Assembly: GCA_948567375.1 (NCBI GenBank) | Contig: OX419760.1 | Span: 12,648,001 to 12,712,000, forward strand | DNA from: Lunularia cruciata | Taxonomy: Eukaryota > Streptophyta > Marchantiopsida > Lunulariales > Lunulariaceae | Reading direction: 5' to 3' | Length of the DNA stretch: 64,000 nt | Shown: piece by piece, positions 43,669 through 55,511 of the stretch | Layout of the letters: each line of letters begins with the position of its first letter | Numbering within the stretch: the first letter of the stretch is position 1 | Translations under genes and position numbers: made by a program | Notes under the pieces: model-generated | What the model saw: only the letters and a program-made list of their open reading frames with translations | Told to the model about the DNA's origin: nothing | The model's database searches: none

Positions 43669-43872
43669 ATGGATATGAATGTCCCAAATCCTCTCCCTTC
43701 CAACACTCAAGTAGAAATTTGTTATGTAGTGAGGCCGAAAGTGATGTTTAGAGATTTTATGGGTAGGAATTTTGGTGAGGAGTATTATCAACGAGTGATA
43801 GCTTCTAAGGTCCCAATGGTAGTTTTGATAGTTCATGCGCCTTCCAGAGTGATTATATTGACTCCGTATTGA
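43669..43872 (+). CDS. Leader ORF 2 of element D, diverged duplicate (67 aa)
   Basis: ATG 43669 starts MDMNVPNPLPSN, matching PPNPLPPN of element A better than leader ORF 1 does. NFGEEYYQRVIAS corresponds to RFGQDFLHMITVS of element A. The last block (VPMVVLIVHAPSR) has lost the conserved Tyr and Trp. It is in the gag frame but separated from gag by stops, as in element A. Confidence 0.45.
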   Translation: MDMNVPNPLPSNTQVEICYVVRPKVMFRDFMGRNFGEEYYQRVIASKVPMVVLIVHAPSRVIILTPY

Positions 43873-43905
43873 AGTAGACATTAGCAATTGAGTGTTGTAG
43901 GAACC

Positions 43906-44994
43906 ATGGATCTGCAGTTGCAAGAGCTGGTGCAAGCAATACAAGGGATGTTGAATGAATTTCGAGAGATTAAGATGACCATGGAGACATTACAAAGTCA
44001 AGTGCAGATCCTCAGGAACGATCAAGCCATGCAAGAAGAAGAGCCATCTCAAAACCCAGTACCTGCGACTGAAGTACTTGGAGAGGCACCCGGGCCTATA
44101 AACCCTATCAACGATGAAGCCACATTGCTACTCTGGATGAAGAAGACCTGCAACATTGAGCCTTACAAGGTGCAGCGTACAATGGGAGTAGTGGAAAATT
44201 GAATCTTGAGAATGAATCGATATTTCCGATTGTTCTCAACAGAGATCACAGAGCATGTTGTAGGCATGTTTGCATGTGGGTACTTGACCAATAAAGACCT
44301 CACATGGTATGATGCTTGGGAACAATCCATGTTGGCAAAGAGAAGAAAGGTCACATGGACAGCAATGCAAGAAGGACTACTAAAGAATTTCCAATCAATG
44401 GATTTTGTGCGGATGGCTCGAACCCGACTATGGGGATTGAGACAGAAGAATACCATACAAGAGTATGTGGAGGCATTTTTGTATCTACAAGTCACAATTA
44501 CCGACATGAGTCAAGCTGAGGCTCTCGACAATTTCAAACGAGGGTTGAAATAGCGGATTCACCAAGAAGTCATTGTGCAAAATCCTTGCACGGTATTTGA
44601 AGCCATTGCTTGTGCGTAGAGAATAGCAGGAGCATTAGGTGGAGGTGAAGGAGTAGTTCCACCTCAACATTATTGGGCAGAAATGCTACACATGGGTGGA
44701 CTAGTACCAATGGAATTGGGCAACCTACGATTCTGGGATCAAGGAGCACGACCGCTTCAAGGGGAGTGGGGACGGGTAGAAGAACAAAGAGATGGAGTCC
44801 CATGAGGAGAAGAGACTCAAGGAGAACAACTCTATTGTTACAATTATGGCTATATTGGGCACATATCTACCAATTGTTGCACTTGTTTCCCTAGAGGCCA
44901 TCGGCCTTTGCACAGACGATCTTTGAACAACATGGAGAGGCTCATTGAAGAAGAGGAAGTAGAAATCACTTCAGAAAACAAAGATCGCCAGTAA
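43906..44994 (+). pseudogene. gag: gag of element D with three in-frame stops
   Basis: ATG 43906 (MDLQLQELVQAIQGML) begins a coiled N-terminus. The core has WYDAWEQSML, then GLLKNFQSMDFVRMA and LRQKNTIQEYVEAFL. The zinc knuckle CYNYGYIGHISTNC near 44836 has Tyr in place of the second Cys, so metal binding is probably lost. Stops lie at 44200 (TGA), 44551 (TAG) and 44617 (TAG). The frame ends with ENKDRQ and TAA 44992, aligned residue for residue with GNEESQ-stop of element A. The TAA lies in the hairpin of the frameshift signal. Confidence 0.8.
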
Positions 44995-45017
44995 ATGTAC
45001 CTTGTGGCCTTACTGGC
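44973..45017 (+). promoter_or_regulatory. Homologous -1 frameshift hairpin of element D, slippery site decayed
   Basis: AGAAAAC at 44973-44979 is in the same phase (A GAA AAC) as GGGAAAC in element A and differs by two G-to-A changes. The spacer is again 7 bases. GCCAGTAA (44987-44994) pairs perfectly with TTACTGGC (45010-45017). Compared with element A, two pairs changed on both sides (C-G to G-C at the base, G-C to A-T near the loop), which supports selection for the stem. The pol frame is -1 relative to gag and open from here. A second stem for a pseudoknot is weak (ACCTT 44999-45003 with AAGGT 45057-45061). Confidence 0.75.
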
Positions 45018-48000
45018 TCAATAAGGAAGCAGAGAAGCGAGGGAAGGAAGAAGAATAAGGTGCAAAGATCCCGGAAGGTAACCTCACAATTGATTGTCGT
45101 GAATGGAATCCTAGAAGGTAATCAAGTGAGAGTATTAATTGATCTGGGAGCAACAGAGAATTTCTTGTCTTGCTCTATTGCAATAAGATTGGGAATGGAT
45201 CTAGAGAGAGATGGAAGTGAAGAAGTAGAGTTACCAAATGGGCAAACAAAGAGGATTGAAGCATTACCTAGACGGGTAACACTCTTTATAGGAGAATATC
45301 AAGAAGCAATTGAGTGGCAAGTGATACAGTTAGCTCGTTATGATGCAATTTTATGCATGCCATGGAAAGAGCAGTACAACCCTATGGTGGATTGGAGGAA
45401 GAAAGTAGTGAGAACCCACCAATGGTCAATCATTGGGGTTAAAGAAAAATCACACAGGCAGAAACTGCCTCTATATGTTGTAAGGACGGCAACTATCTGT
45501 AAGACCGATAGATGTTTTATGGGTCTAATAAGAGAAGTCCAAAGTGCACAACTCAATGGAAAAATTCTTGAGAAATTGAAGGATGTGGTGGATGAGTTTC
45601 AAGATGTCTTTCCCGATGATCTACCCTCAAGATTACCACCAAAAAGGCGAGTAGATCACAAAATATAGACACTCCCGGGGAAGACACCGCCTTGTAAGGC
45701 CCCATATTGCCTATCACCTCATGAGTTGGAGGAGTGTAAGACTCAAATTGAGGAGATGCTGCAGAAAGGGTTCATCCAACCTAGCGTATCACCATATGGG
45801 GCCCTTGTCTTGTTTGTGAAGAAGAAAGATGGTACAATGTGCATGTGCATTGACTTTTGGGGTCTCAATCAACAAATAGTGAAGAACAAATACCCCTTAC
45901 CTCGCATGGATGACCTATTTGATCAACTCCATGGAGCAAGATACTTCACCAAACTGGACTTGTGGAGCGGGTACAATCAAATCCAAATTGCAGAGGAGGA
46001 TGTGTACAAAACTGCCTTTTGAACTAGGTATGGCCACTTTGAGTATCTTGTGATGCCTTTTGGCCTCACCAATACACCTGCCACTTTCATGAGTCTAATG
46101 AATGACATATTTCGTCCATACTTGGATAAGTTTGTTATTGTCTTCTTGGATGATATCTTAGTATATAGTAGCACGATGATAGAACACAAACAACATCTAC
46201 AAGAGGTCTTCCGGATTCTAAGACAGAATCTGGTGTATGCCAAAATCTCAAAGTGTGAGTTTGGCAAGTCTGAAGTAGACTACTTAGGGCATAGAGTAAG
46301 TGCAGAAGGCATTCAAGTATTGATAGATAAAATAGAGGTCATTCAAAAATGGAGTGCCCTAGAAGATCAGACTCAACTTAAGAGCTTCTTGGGGTTGACG
46401 GGATCTATCGTAGATTTGTCAAGGACTTCTCCAAGGTTGCACACCCTTTAACGGCACTACTTGGCAAGGAGAAGAAGTGGACATGGGGAACTGCACAAGA
46501 ATTGGCCTTTCAAGAATTGAAGGCCGCCTTGCTACATGCACCAATCTTGAAGTGGTATGACCCAAAACGTCCAATCAAGCTGGCTATAGATGCATCAAGC
46601 GTAGCAATAGGAGCAGTCCTACAACAAGAGTGGCATGATGAATGGCATCCAATTGCATATTTCTCTCAAAATTTGTTACCAGAAGAGCGCAACTACCACA
46701 TGATAGAACGAGAAGAGCTGGCCATCGTTCTAGTAACCAAGCATTGGAAGCACTACTTGGGCGAGAAGGCATTTGTAGTCGAGACAGACCACAAACCTCT
46801 AGTCTATCTCGAGACACAGAAGGATCTATCTTGTCATCAAATTTGGTGGGTAGAGTGGCGACAACGCTTCAACATGACAATCACCTACATGGAAAGTAAG
46901 AAGCAACTTGCAGATGCATTCATTTGCATGCCAATGGCCAACAACTTGGTGGCAGAGGTTAAAAATTAACCCTGAATTTTGGCAAGAGATTCTGGCTGCT
47001 ACAAAAACTGATCCACAGATTGTAGAAGCACAATCATCCAAGGGTGTCACCACCACCCAAGGACTCACCTTTCGGGATGGCAGATTATGGATCCCAAATG
47101 TCCCAGAACTACGCACCACTATTCTAGCGGAATGTCATGATTTGGCCATGGCAGCTCATGTCGGAGTGGACAAGACCTTGGAGGCAATCAAGCGCCATTA
47201 CTATTGGCCCAAGATGAGCAACAACGTGATGGACTATGTGCGTAGCTACCTACTTTGTCAACAGAACAAAGCTTCTAATCAAGCTCTTGCAGTGCTCCTT
47301 CAACCTCTCCCCACTCCTACCCAATGTTGGGAACAAGTGAGTATGGATCTCGTTTGTGAATTACCAAAGACCACCTCAGGGTTTGACTCCATTGTGGTCT
47401 TTGGGGACCGGCTCAGCAAAATGATTCATGTACGCCCTACCACCAAGGAGGTGACCGCTCCACAACTAGCTCAATTATACTTAGATGCAATCTTTGCTTA
47501 CCATGGCTTGTCTAGAATACTCATCACCGATAGAGGCACCCAATTCACCCGTTTGTTTTGGCAAACACTCTTTGGTTTCTTCAAAACCAAGTTGGCCATG
47601 TCCACAGCTTACCACCCACAAATAGATGGCCAAACAGAGCGGGCTAATCGCACGATTGAAGACATGTTACGCGGCTTCACCTTAGAAGAGCAAAAGAGGT
47701 GGGACACCCTACTCCCATTGGTGGAATTTGCTTACAACAATTCAATGAATGCATCCACCCAAGTCACTCCGTTCTTCCTCATGTATGGTGAGCAACCCTT
47801 CACACCTTCTAGCTTGATGAAGATCCATCCAGTGGCTACCAAGGTCGATGCAATCAACACATTTGTTTCTAGAATCCAACAAGGTGTGGAGAGCATCAAG
47901 CACAGATTACAGATTGCGCAAAATTGACAGAAGCAATATGCTGATGCACACCATAGGCACATGGAGTTCAATGTTGGGGATCAAGTGTGGCTATCGACAA

Positions 48001-48419
48001 TCAACCTCACATTAGTTGGACCTCATAAGCTCAGACCTTGTTTTATTAGGCCTTTCTCGATTTTTCGTCACATCGGCACTGTGGCCTATCACCTTGAGCT
48101 ACCACTACACATGAAGATCCATCCAGTGTTCCATGTCTCCCTACTACGCAGATATGCTCCCCGATCAGGCCAAGGTCACTCCATACAAGACATTTGACCT
48201 TGTCCGACACTCATTGATGGCATAGAGGAATATGAAGTGGAGCGGATTCTCCAAAAATGCATGCGTGGTACTCGCCATACGTGGATGGACTATCTAGTAC
48301 AATGGAAAGGTTACCCCCTCTATGAAGCCACCTGGGAGCCCGCTGCCAATTTGGCACATGTACTTGTGTTGGTGCAAGCATTTGAGCAACAATTGCACAA
48401 CAAGGACGTTGCGTCTTAA
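44979..48419 (+). pseudogene. pol: pol of element D: PR-RT-RNase H-IN-chromodomain
   Basis: The protease has LIDLGATENF near 45137, with Leu replacing Ser/Thr in D-S/T-G. RT spans about 45600-46350, with catalytic FLDDILVYS at 46144. RNase H is at 46502-46969 (AIDASSVAIGAVL, ETDHKPLVYL). Integrase has DKTLEAIKRHYYWP, then YLLCQQNKA (first Cys of the pair lost), ITDRGTQF near 47522 and DGQTERANR near 47627. The chromodomain is at 48225-48350 (EYEVERIL, WKGYPLYEATWEP). Stops lie at 45666 (TAG), 46020, 47925 and 48195 (all TGA). Single-base frame changes occur near 46400 and 46962. It cannot make a full polyprotein. Confidence 0.88.
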
Positions 48420-48432
48420 AAGGAGGGAGGTT

Positions 48433-49178
48433 TGTAATACCAAGAGCTAGCCATATGATCTAGATGTGAAATTCAGTTTGGTTACAGCTAGAATGATGTT
48501 ATACATGATGGTCAAAATAGATCAGATAGAAGTATCACCAAAAGAGTACTTCTACTAATAGGGCAGAAACCGAAATAGACTTAAGAACCTTAGAACCAAT
48601 AGCTAGACATATGATTTAAAGGTGAGAATTGGTTTGGTAACATCTGGAAGGATGTTACACATGATGGACTAAACAGATCAGAAATAGGTATCACCAAAAG
48701 GGGGCTTCTACTAATAGAGCAGGAACCAACATATGCTTGAAATCTTTGAAGGCAATTTTGGAGGTCTAAACGGATGAATTAGACCTCAAAAATGTGCAAA
48801 TTCCCCCCCCCCCCACAAAATAAAGGAAAGGTTGGCCTTCCCTCCCCCTACTTTGTCTCGTCAAGAGCTTTCCAACGGTACCTTACTCATGTGATTCTGA
48901 GATTCCTACAAGAAGATTCCCTTAAAGATTCCCTCCGGTCAAAGCTTGTTTGACCAACCAGATAGGACCTAGACCAGACATGTCACCCATACAAGTAAGT
49001 AATCCAAGGGTGGAGCTTGCTGACATGTCACCTATCTATGTCCCTAATCCTATGGTGGAGCTTCATTGGAGAAGATCCTCTTTGTCTATATAATAAAGAG
49101 AAGGTGCTCCCTTGGGGCATCGAATGTTTGAGTGTGCAATCTGTGTTTTCTCTCTTCTCTTGTCCTCAGAGCATTATA
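48433..49178 (+). mobile_element. Right (3') LTR of element D
   Basis: It matches the left LTR over its length. It carries a run of 12 C at 48803-48814, longer than at the same place in the left copy. The TATA box is near 49088. The end is GCATTATA with the final CA mutated, and gaaag follows. Confidence 0.9.
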
Positions 49179-50106
49179 GAAAGCCTTTGATAAGATGCTT
49201 CTAATGAAATAAGGCATACCTCATTTGCATGTGTATTCACAATGAAATCAATCTTGATATAAATTGCCTTTCTGTGCACTTCCATAAATAGAATCCCTTA
49301 GTTGAAGATCTACCTTGTACTTATACTTCTACACCCCCATAGTAAATTTGTCTCATATTGACTCTTCAATATTCTGATAGAGTATCTCCATAATTAACCA
49401 AACTCCATACTTAACAATGGGCTTCATACTCTCCATCTTATTGCAAGCCATTTTAATTGATGATTACAAGAGAGATGTATCTTTTTAGCACTCTTCACAT
49501 AGTGGAATCTACTCTTACTAGCCATGGAGATGCATCAAAACATTGTGAGACCTCTTCTAAGATTCATAGGTTCTTGAGAAGAGATTGGTCAGCACTTTAG
49601 GACAAGTACACCATATGGGCCCAAGCATCAACTATAAAGATTGCAAAGTCTCTACATAGTCCCATTCTCCTCCCCTAGAGCATCATCACCTTTGTTACTC
49701 CTTGATGTTAAGCCAAGCAAGGGAGTATAGACATGCAACCTGAGTAATAGCTCCTTCTTGGCCAACACACTTGTCCTCATATATGCTATTTGCATAACAA
49801 ATGCTCCATTCATTTGCCAAGGAAGAACTCTCCTCTTTCCTCCATGATTATTAGCTAGGTAAGGAGCTTTAGTTACAAAGTCAAACTTTGCCCATACTTT
49901 ACTACACTCCATTCTTCTTAATGGGTGAGCCTTTGAAACTAGTCTTTAATCACTTATATGATTACCTTTTTCCAAACACCATAAGTTTTAGTTTTTCTTC
50001 TCTTTCCTTTTTTCCAATATATTTGTTTGAATCTAGTGCCCCTTGGAGCAACTCTTCTATTTACTGCATCTTTTATCCTTGCTTTATCATAGGATAAATT
50101 TGGTGT
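49179..50106. other. No gene recognised
   Basis: Short ORFs on both strands lack motifs. The last part may belong to the RT relic that becomes recognisable at 50107. Confidence 0.4.
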
Positions 50107-50720
50107 TTGCACCATTACTATTGAGGATGTATTTCGTTGCTTAGTCTCTTGCTCTATTTACATATAGCTATGATAATCTTCTTCTTCTTTTGTCTCTACA
50201 TCAATTTGCTATAGCCACTCTAGGTGGTTGTGAGATAGTTATTACTAGCATTAGAGCATCCTTGGATCTTTATGTTGATTGGATAGTTTTCCAGGTAGAT
50301 ATCTCTAATGCCTTCAAAACCATTTCTTGTCTAAATTCTTTTTGTGCTCTTTGTTCAACAAGGGATCAAATCCACTCCTTGATTCCATTTGTATTCACAT
50401 TGTATGGCATAGAGACCACTTTCTTGTATTGCCACCATACTACCATAATAGACTTCATATAGCTTGCTTTGACTGAAGATACACACTAAGAGGATCCCTT
50501 TGGGGGATGTTTGTTTCCCATAACTCACTACAAAAATTTACAAAAGGTCATAGTTGCTTTTCAATCATGTCCTTTTTCCATCCTTCTATGATGATACCCC
50601 ACATCTTGAACCATCTAAAGGGTGTGATTCATGTCATGGCTTCTTCACACACAACTTAAAGACCTTGGATTCATGAGTCCACCCTTGTAATTGCAAGGTT
50701 TAGAGCCCTTCGGCACTATT
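50107..50720 (+). pseudogene. Non-LTR-type reverse transcriptase relic
   Basis: Around 50130-50230 the plus strand reads EDVFRCLVS and, after breaks, LHQFAIATLGGCEIV. Then come DWIVFQVDISNAFKTIS and IHSLIPFVFTLYG at 50277-50420. At about 50477-50525 EDPFGGCLFPITH corresponds to the RT motif QGDPLGGALFALAH. Near 50589 PSYDDTPHIL corresponds to the catalytic A/Y-DD-TH-I motif. This order (V-D-x-x-NAF, QGDP, DD) is that of a reverse transcriptase palm, of a LINE-like type I associate with green algae and early plants. Stops and frame changes are frequent. Confidence 0.55.
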
Positions 50721-51707
50721 AATGCCCTAAAATTTTCCACCAAGGTTCTAATTTCTAATAGGAGGCATGAAGCTGTTAGGATCTCTACTAAGCAAGGAGC
50801 CTTACTATAGAAACTTCATCTTGGAAACCTTGATGCAAGCCATGTTCACTTACTCACAAGTGTGAGGAATGCACAAGTAGCATATTCTATCCTAGCACAC
50901 AAGGTATCTCCTCTAAGTCTCCTATCTAGCTTGCACATACTATCCTATATAGGCACTTTGGTTACACTTTTGAACTTTGAACAACATCATATCTTATACC
51001 TTCTCCACTGTATTAAGGCCATGTATGCTTCTTATATATCAAAGAAGTGGCATAGACTATAAATAGCTCTACCCATAGCCACAAGAAGATGTGGTCACAT
51101 ATGACAAGAAGCCATTGCACCAAAAATATTTTTATATGCATGGGCCCTAGTGGCCTCCTACTTACACCATGGCCATCTCTTTTTATTGGTACCTATCATG
51201 ACAATAGATTCAAGTACCCATGACTTTGAGATATATTTATATTAAGCTCATGACCTTCTACTAGGTCTTGCATGCACAACACTCCTAACATTTGCAAACT
51301 CTATTTCACTAGACTTTAGGAAGAACCAAGCAAACCTCAATGAGCTTATGCACACCCAAACCTTCACCAACATCCTCACTAATGTGTTGTTATCATATAG
51401 AACTATGATTCTCTCATGTGGAGGGAAAGGCTCTAGAGCTTTGCTCCATGCCTCTAGAGGATTTCTATTTCAAGTCTAAGGAGTTCTCTATTTCACTCTA
51501 CTTATGTTGAGGTCTCTCTCGTCTTGCCCTACTAGGATTTCCAAACCGGTGTGCATGTGGTTCCACATATGACATACAAGACATACATCTCTATGGTGTA
51601 TTGTATGAGGAGAGTCCACTAAAGTTCATGGTACCATCTTGGTACCATGAATGGCTTAGTTTTCATAATCTACTTGGTCTTAGGTACAAGTCAAGTGATG
51701 GTTGGAT
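50721..51707. other. No gene recognised
   Basis: Only short ORFs lie here, with frequent stops in all frames. Part may be decayed 3' sequence of the RT relic. Confidence 0.4.
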
Positions 51708-52355
51708 TGTAACACCCATTTGTGCATGTATGTGTTATTGTGATATTTAGTTTGATATTATAAGTACTTGAGAGATATATGTATAGAGATAAAAGATAGT
51801 TCTACCTTAGTTATGATTAGCTAAAGTTAGTCATAGCTAAGATAGAGGAGACCTTACTTTAGAAGAGGTGGAAAAGATGAGCACCACTATTTTGGATTCT
51901 AGTGTATTGACTTGGTATTATTCTTAGGTTTTTGGCTTTGAGTAAAGAGTTGAGAACTTTTGGACCCACAAGCCTTTTGTTTTGGATTCTTCTATAATCC
52001 AAGGATAGCCCATGTGAAGGAATCCTTGACTTAGTGGTTGGGTCAATATAAGACCACATGGTTAGGAGAATATTCCCATGAGTATAGATATTCCTTTAGA
52101 CTTTAGACTTTACTTGACTTTATTTGACTTTTAGCCTAGTAACTTGAGTTACTCTTATAATTATTAACTTTGGTGTGTAACTATTACACAAATATATAAA
52201 CTAGGGGTGATGAGGTACTCATCACCCTTTCATTTGCAACTATCTCTCTCTCATCAAGTTCTCTAGTGAGCAATGGTTTGAGTCTTGGAGTGTTAGCCTT
52301 GGAGGAGTATGATGGAGTTGGGTTCCTTGCTATCTTAGTCCATGGTGTGCTACCA
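51708..52355 (+). mobile_element. LTR of family G (copy G2)
   Basis: It begins TGTAACACCC and ends near gtgctacca, matching 1153-1788 throughout. A degenerate Met-tRNA primer site (gccatcagagg) follows at about 52361. The following internal sequence (52372-53117) is not recognisable as gag or pol, and no second LTR was found downstream. Confidence 0.65.
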
Positions 52356-53117
52356 TAATAGCCATCAGAGGTTCAACCTAAGGTGAGAGACAAGCCGGTT
52401 CATAAGATTCACTATGACCACCTCTATGCCAAGTGGTAGATATTATCAAATCCATAGGTGGTAGGTATACTTTATGTGATGTGGTGGTTGCAAACTCCCT
52501 ACGAGCAAATACACTAGCACAAGTAGGTATTTAGTCAAGGGAAATATAGCCTAGAGAAAGGAGGATCATTATGCATCATAATGCACCATTGATACCTTTG
52601 TTCCTTTGCCCATGGAGATTTTTATGCACTTTCATCACCATTTTCACAAACTACTTTGAGAAGCAACTCAAGGTTCCTTGTAGAGGAGATAGACTTGGTT
52701 TTTCTTCCAAGCTATGCTCATCTCCTACTTTAGACAAAGAGTCTCAATCACACAACAAAGCTCTTAGGCCTAAAGCCATCATAGAGTAGCAATTGGAGCA
52801 ATTGCAATTGGATGGTACATCAAGGGGTTTCAATTTGAGAAATTACATAAGGCATACAATTGTGGGACATGCCTTGTAAATTATTTATGGGACTCCATAA
52901 AGGAATGAATGTCCATTTATGAATAGGCCATATATTTTCTTTACAGGCTATAGCTAACTTTTAAGGGTCATCTAGGAAAGGGAAGTTTGGGTTGAACATG
53001 GGGTATATAGGTTGTCAAAGTGGTTAATGCACAATTATTTAATTAAGTGTGATTCATTTAGATTTGTAAATGTGCCATGTGTAACCAAGTCACAAATAGG
53101 GTTTAAAGACCAAAATC

Positions 53118-54640
53118 TTGATTCAAATTTGGATTTCTAAGATTGAACAAGGGACCCAACTATCAACCAGAATTAAAGCATACAACAAAACTTGTAATCA
53201 AAAGAGAAATTCCAACTTAAGTGATTTAGTGCAATTTGTGAATGATTTATGGCACCAAGTGGAATACTCTATAAGATCAACTTGCTCAATCATTGCCATG
53301 GAGAAATATATGGTACTTTTATATGGAAGAATTTGAAATCTACAATCTTTTAGAATTTCACTTTGAAATAAAAATTGTAGTTGAAGGGATTATAGAGCAC
53401 ACACCAATTAGGATGACCAAGTTTGACCCTACTCCAAATTCACCACTTGAGTACATAGCAAGGATTGGAATCTTTCCTTCTTGTCTTAAGCATTATAGTG
53501 CTAATTCCACTCCCATATATAAGAGAGGGTTTCCAAGAACTCTTGAAAATGTTTTTTATGGGCCCACTACACTTGCTACTCCTATAAGTAAAATTAAGGT
53601 GCAATTTAGTCCACCTAGTATAAGCACATTGAGTAGAAGAAAAGATGAGGAAGATATATTCAAAATGGTTGCACATCATTACAATCAAATTCTTGATTAT
53701 CTAGAGGATCTAGAACATTTTAAACAAATCCATGGTGGTAAGAGTAGAAAACACATTTAGAAGAACACCACTTTCAGTTACATAGCCACCTTGTTCTTGA
53801 GATTTAATAATGAATTTCCAATATCCATGAACATATAAAAGTTGAAAAAGAAATGGGGCTTGTTTCTTGAAGTATTACAAAGGAGCTAGGTAGTGGAAAG
53901 ATAAGTCCACTAGTAGATAGTAGAAGTACTCACTATTAAGGAGATAAAATGAGGATGAACTACTATGGAAGACAAGCTAAACCATTTGTGTCCTCATTTC
54001 TTTTGGATGGACCCTTTGTTTGGAGTAAGACCAAATATCTCTCTCCTTGCAAGTATAAGTTTGGGAATTCTAAGTGAGTTAAAGCTTACCAAATTGTTCA
54101 ATTGAGAGGAAAAAATATATTTAGTGCCACCCAATAACAAAGAGCATGAAATGAACCAAGGGACATCCAAGGAGGAGGATGACTTGTCATCATATAAGAC
54201 TACTTTGTTGAGCATTATCCTCTACAAGAATCAATCTCAATGACCATCCAAAGCACATAAGAGAGGCCTTTCAAATCTAATCCGTAGGGATTTGCAACAA
54301 GTGAAGCATTTGGACTTCATGCAGAAACAATGACTAGATTCTAATCACTCAAACAAATAGAAGAGGATACGAGGAGATGCCCATAGTAAAAGAAGAGATG
54401 ACAAAGGCATTTGAGGAAATGCTTACAAAAGTGAGAGACACAAGAGGTAAAGAAGGAGGAGATTCAGTGGTTAGAGAAGGTGAGTGAGGTGGTGAACCAT
54501 CATGCAAGAGGATGAAATCTTATAAGGTAAATGTAAGGAGTAGTCCTATGTTGAATGCTTTTGCACAAGGCATGGCAAGTCACACAAAATTGAAGTTTGA
54601 AGCAATGAAGGCTAAAGAGAAGTATAATTTGACTAAAATC
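53118..54640 (+). pseudogene. Myb/SANT-like transposon gene relic (copy c)
   Basis: Around 53660-53757 it reads VAHHYNQILDYLEDLEHF followed by K-Q-IHGG and RKHI, then TAG. Downstream the frame resumes as TTFSYIATLFL. Near 53958-54045 comes EDKLNHLCPHFFWMD-type sequence with PLFGVRPNI, after small breaks. A Lys-rich tail (SSPMLNAFAQGMA, then a charged coil) lies at 54540-54640. The order matches the Harbinger-borne copy at 26328. No transposase or terminal repeats were found. The copy is cut by a D LTR scrap and element F. Confidence 0.65.
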
Positions 54641-54718
54641 AAAGCCACAAAGGGAAACATAAAGCTTCATACTCAATAATCCAATGGTTTAAAGGAGCAC
54701 TTATCTTCATTATATAGA
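54641..54718 (-). mobile_element. Fragment of a D-family LTR
   Basis: The stretch aaaggagcacttatcttcattatatag resembles the reverse D-family LTR around its TATA box (for example 38770-38795). It is truncated at both sides, on the right by element F. Confidence 0.6.
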
Positions 54719-55468
54719 TGTGACAACCCGGCAAATATCACTTTTGCGGTAATTGGGTAAGTAAAGTTTGTTCCCGTAGAGATAAGAGTCAAAAATGTCC
54801 AAATACAAAGCAAAGTAACAATTTCAGTTCTTCTTGGTTTTGTCTTTAATCTCTTAGGTAGAAACCACACATAGAAGAGAGTAACAAGCACTAATTTTCA
54901 GTCTTGTCATGAATTAACACTTCTTAATCACAACTCCATCAAATCTTTCCAAACAATCTTGATTGTGATGATTCAGGCTTTCCCAAAAATAGCACTTCAC
55001 TGCAAAATGACTTTGCCTCAGAATTGTGTTCCACCCCTCCACTAAAGGCACAACTTCCTTGATTGAAATTGCTTCACATCAACTTCATGATGCACTCACA
55101 AATGCAGAATACTACCAACACTACAATTCCTCTCAGATCTGTCAAGGCATTGCTCCAATTGCACTTCACTTAGGATCAAACACACAGAATGAAGATCAAG
55201 GCTGCAAAATCCAACATCCAACAAGCACATTGACTTGCACTTCAAATTTCTCCACACACTCACAAACACAAGCACAAAGTTGATACTCAGAATCAAGCTC
55301 AAGTGACGAGCACTACTTCACAACACTTTGCTTCATCAATCTTAGAAATTATGAGCACTAAACAATATATGACTACAAATGCCACTCTTAAATAGTGAAG
55401 CAAATGATAGTTACTAACAACTATACCATTTTGTAACAACTCTACTAACCTACAGATCCAAAATGACA
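54719..55468 (-). mobile_element. 3' LTR of element F
   Basis: In minus orientation it begins TGTCATTTTGG (55468) and ends GGGTTGTCACA (54719). The purine-rich gaagaggcaca lies just before it, as expected for a polypurine tract. The boundary is inferred from TG/CA ends and the tract, since the other LTR is outside the window. Confidence 0.6.
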
Positions 55469-55511
55469 ATGTGCCTCTTCATATCTGCCTCTTCAAATCT
55501 CAAATTTGTTA

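Larger units (their letters stand above)
42559..49178 (+). mobile_element. Ty3/gypsy chromovirus D, complete but decayed
   Basis: LTRs lie at 42559-43302 and 48433-49178. They begin TGTAATACC and end GCATTACA (GCATTATA in the right copy). The flanking 5-mers taaag and gaaag match at four of five bases. Internally it has the primer site TGGTATCAGAGC at 43304-43315, two leader ORFs, gag, a decayed frameshift signal, pol with chromodomain, and the purine tract aaaaggagggagg at 48418-48430. Element E and the solo LTRs at 10190, 38682 and 54641 belong to this family. More LTR differences and stops than in A show it is older. Confidence 0.92.

Noticed and set aside
48803-48814. A run of 12 C as a possible quadruplex or i-motif signal
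   Set aside because: The same LTR position shows differing C-run lengths in other copies. It is most simply a slippage-prone tract, with no grouped G/C runs for a quadruplex.
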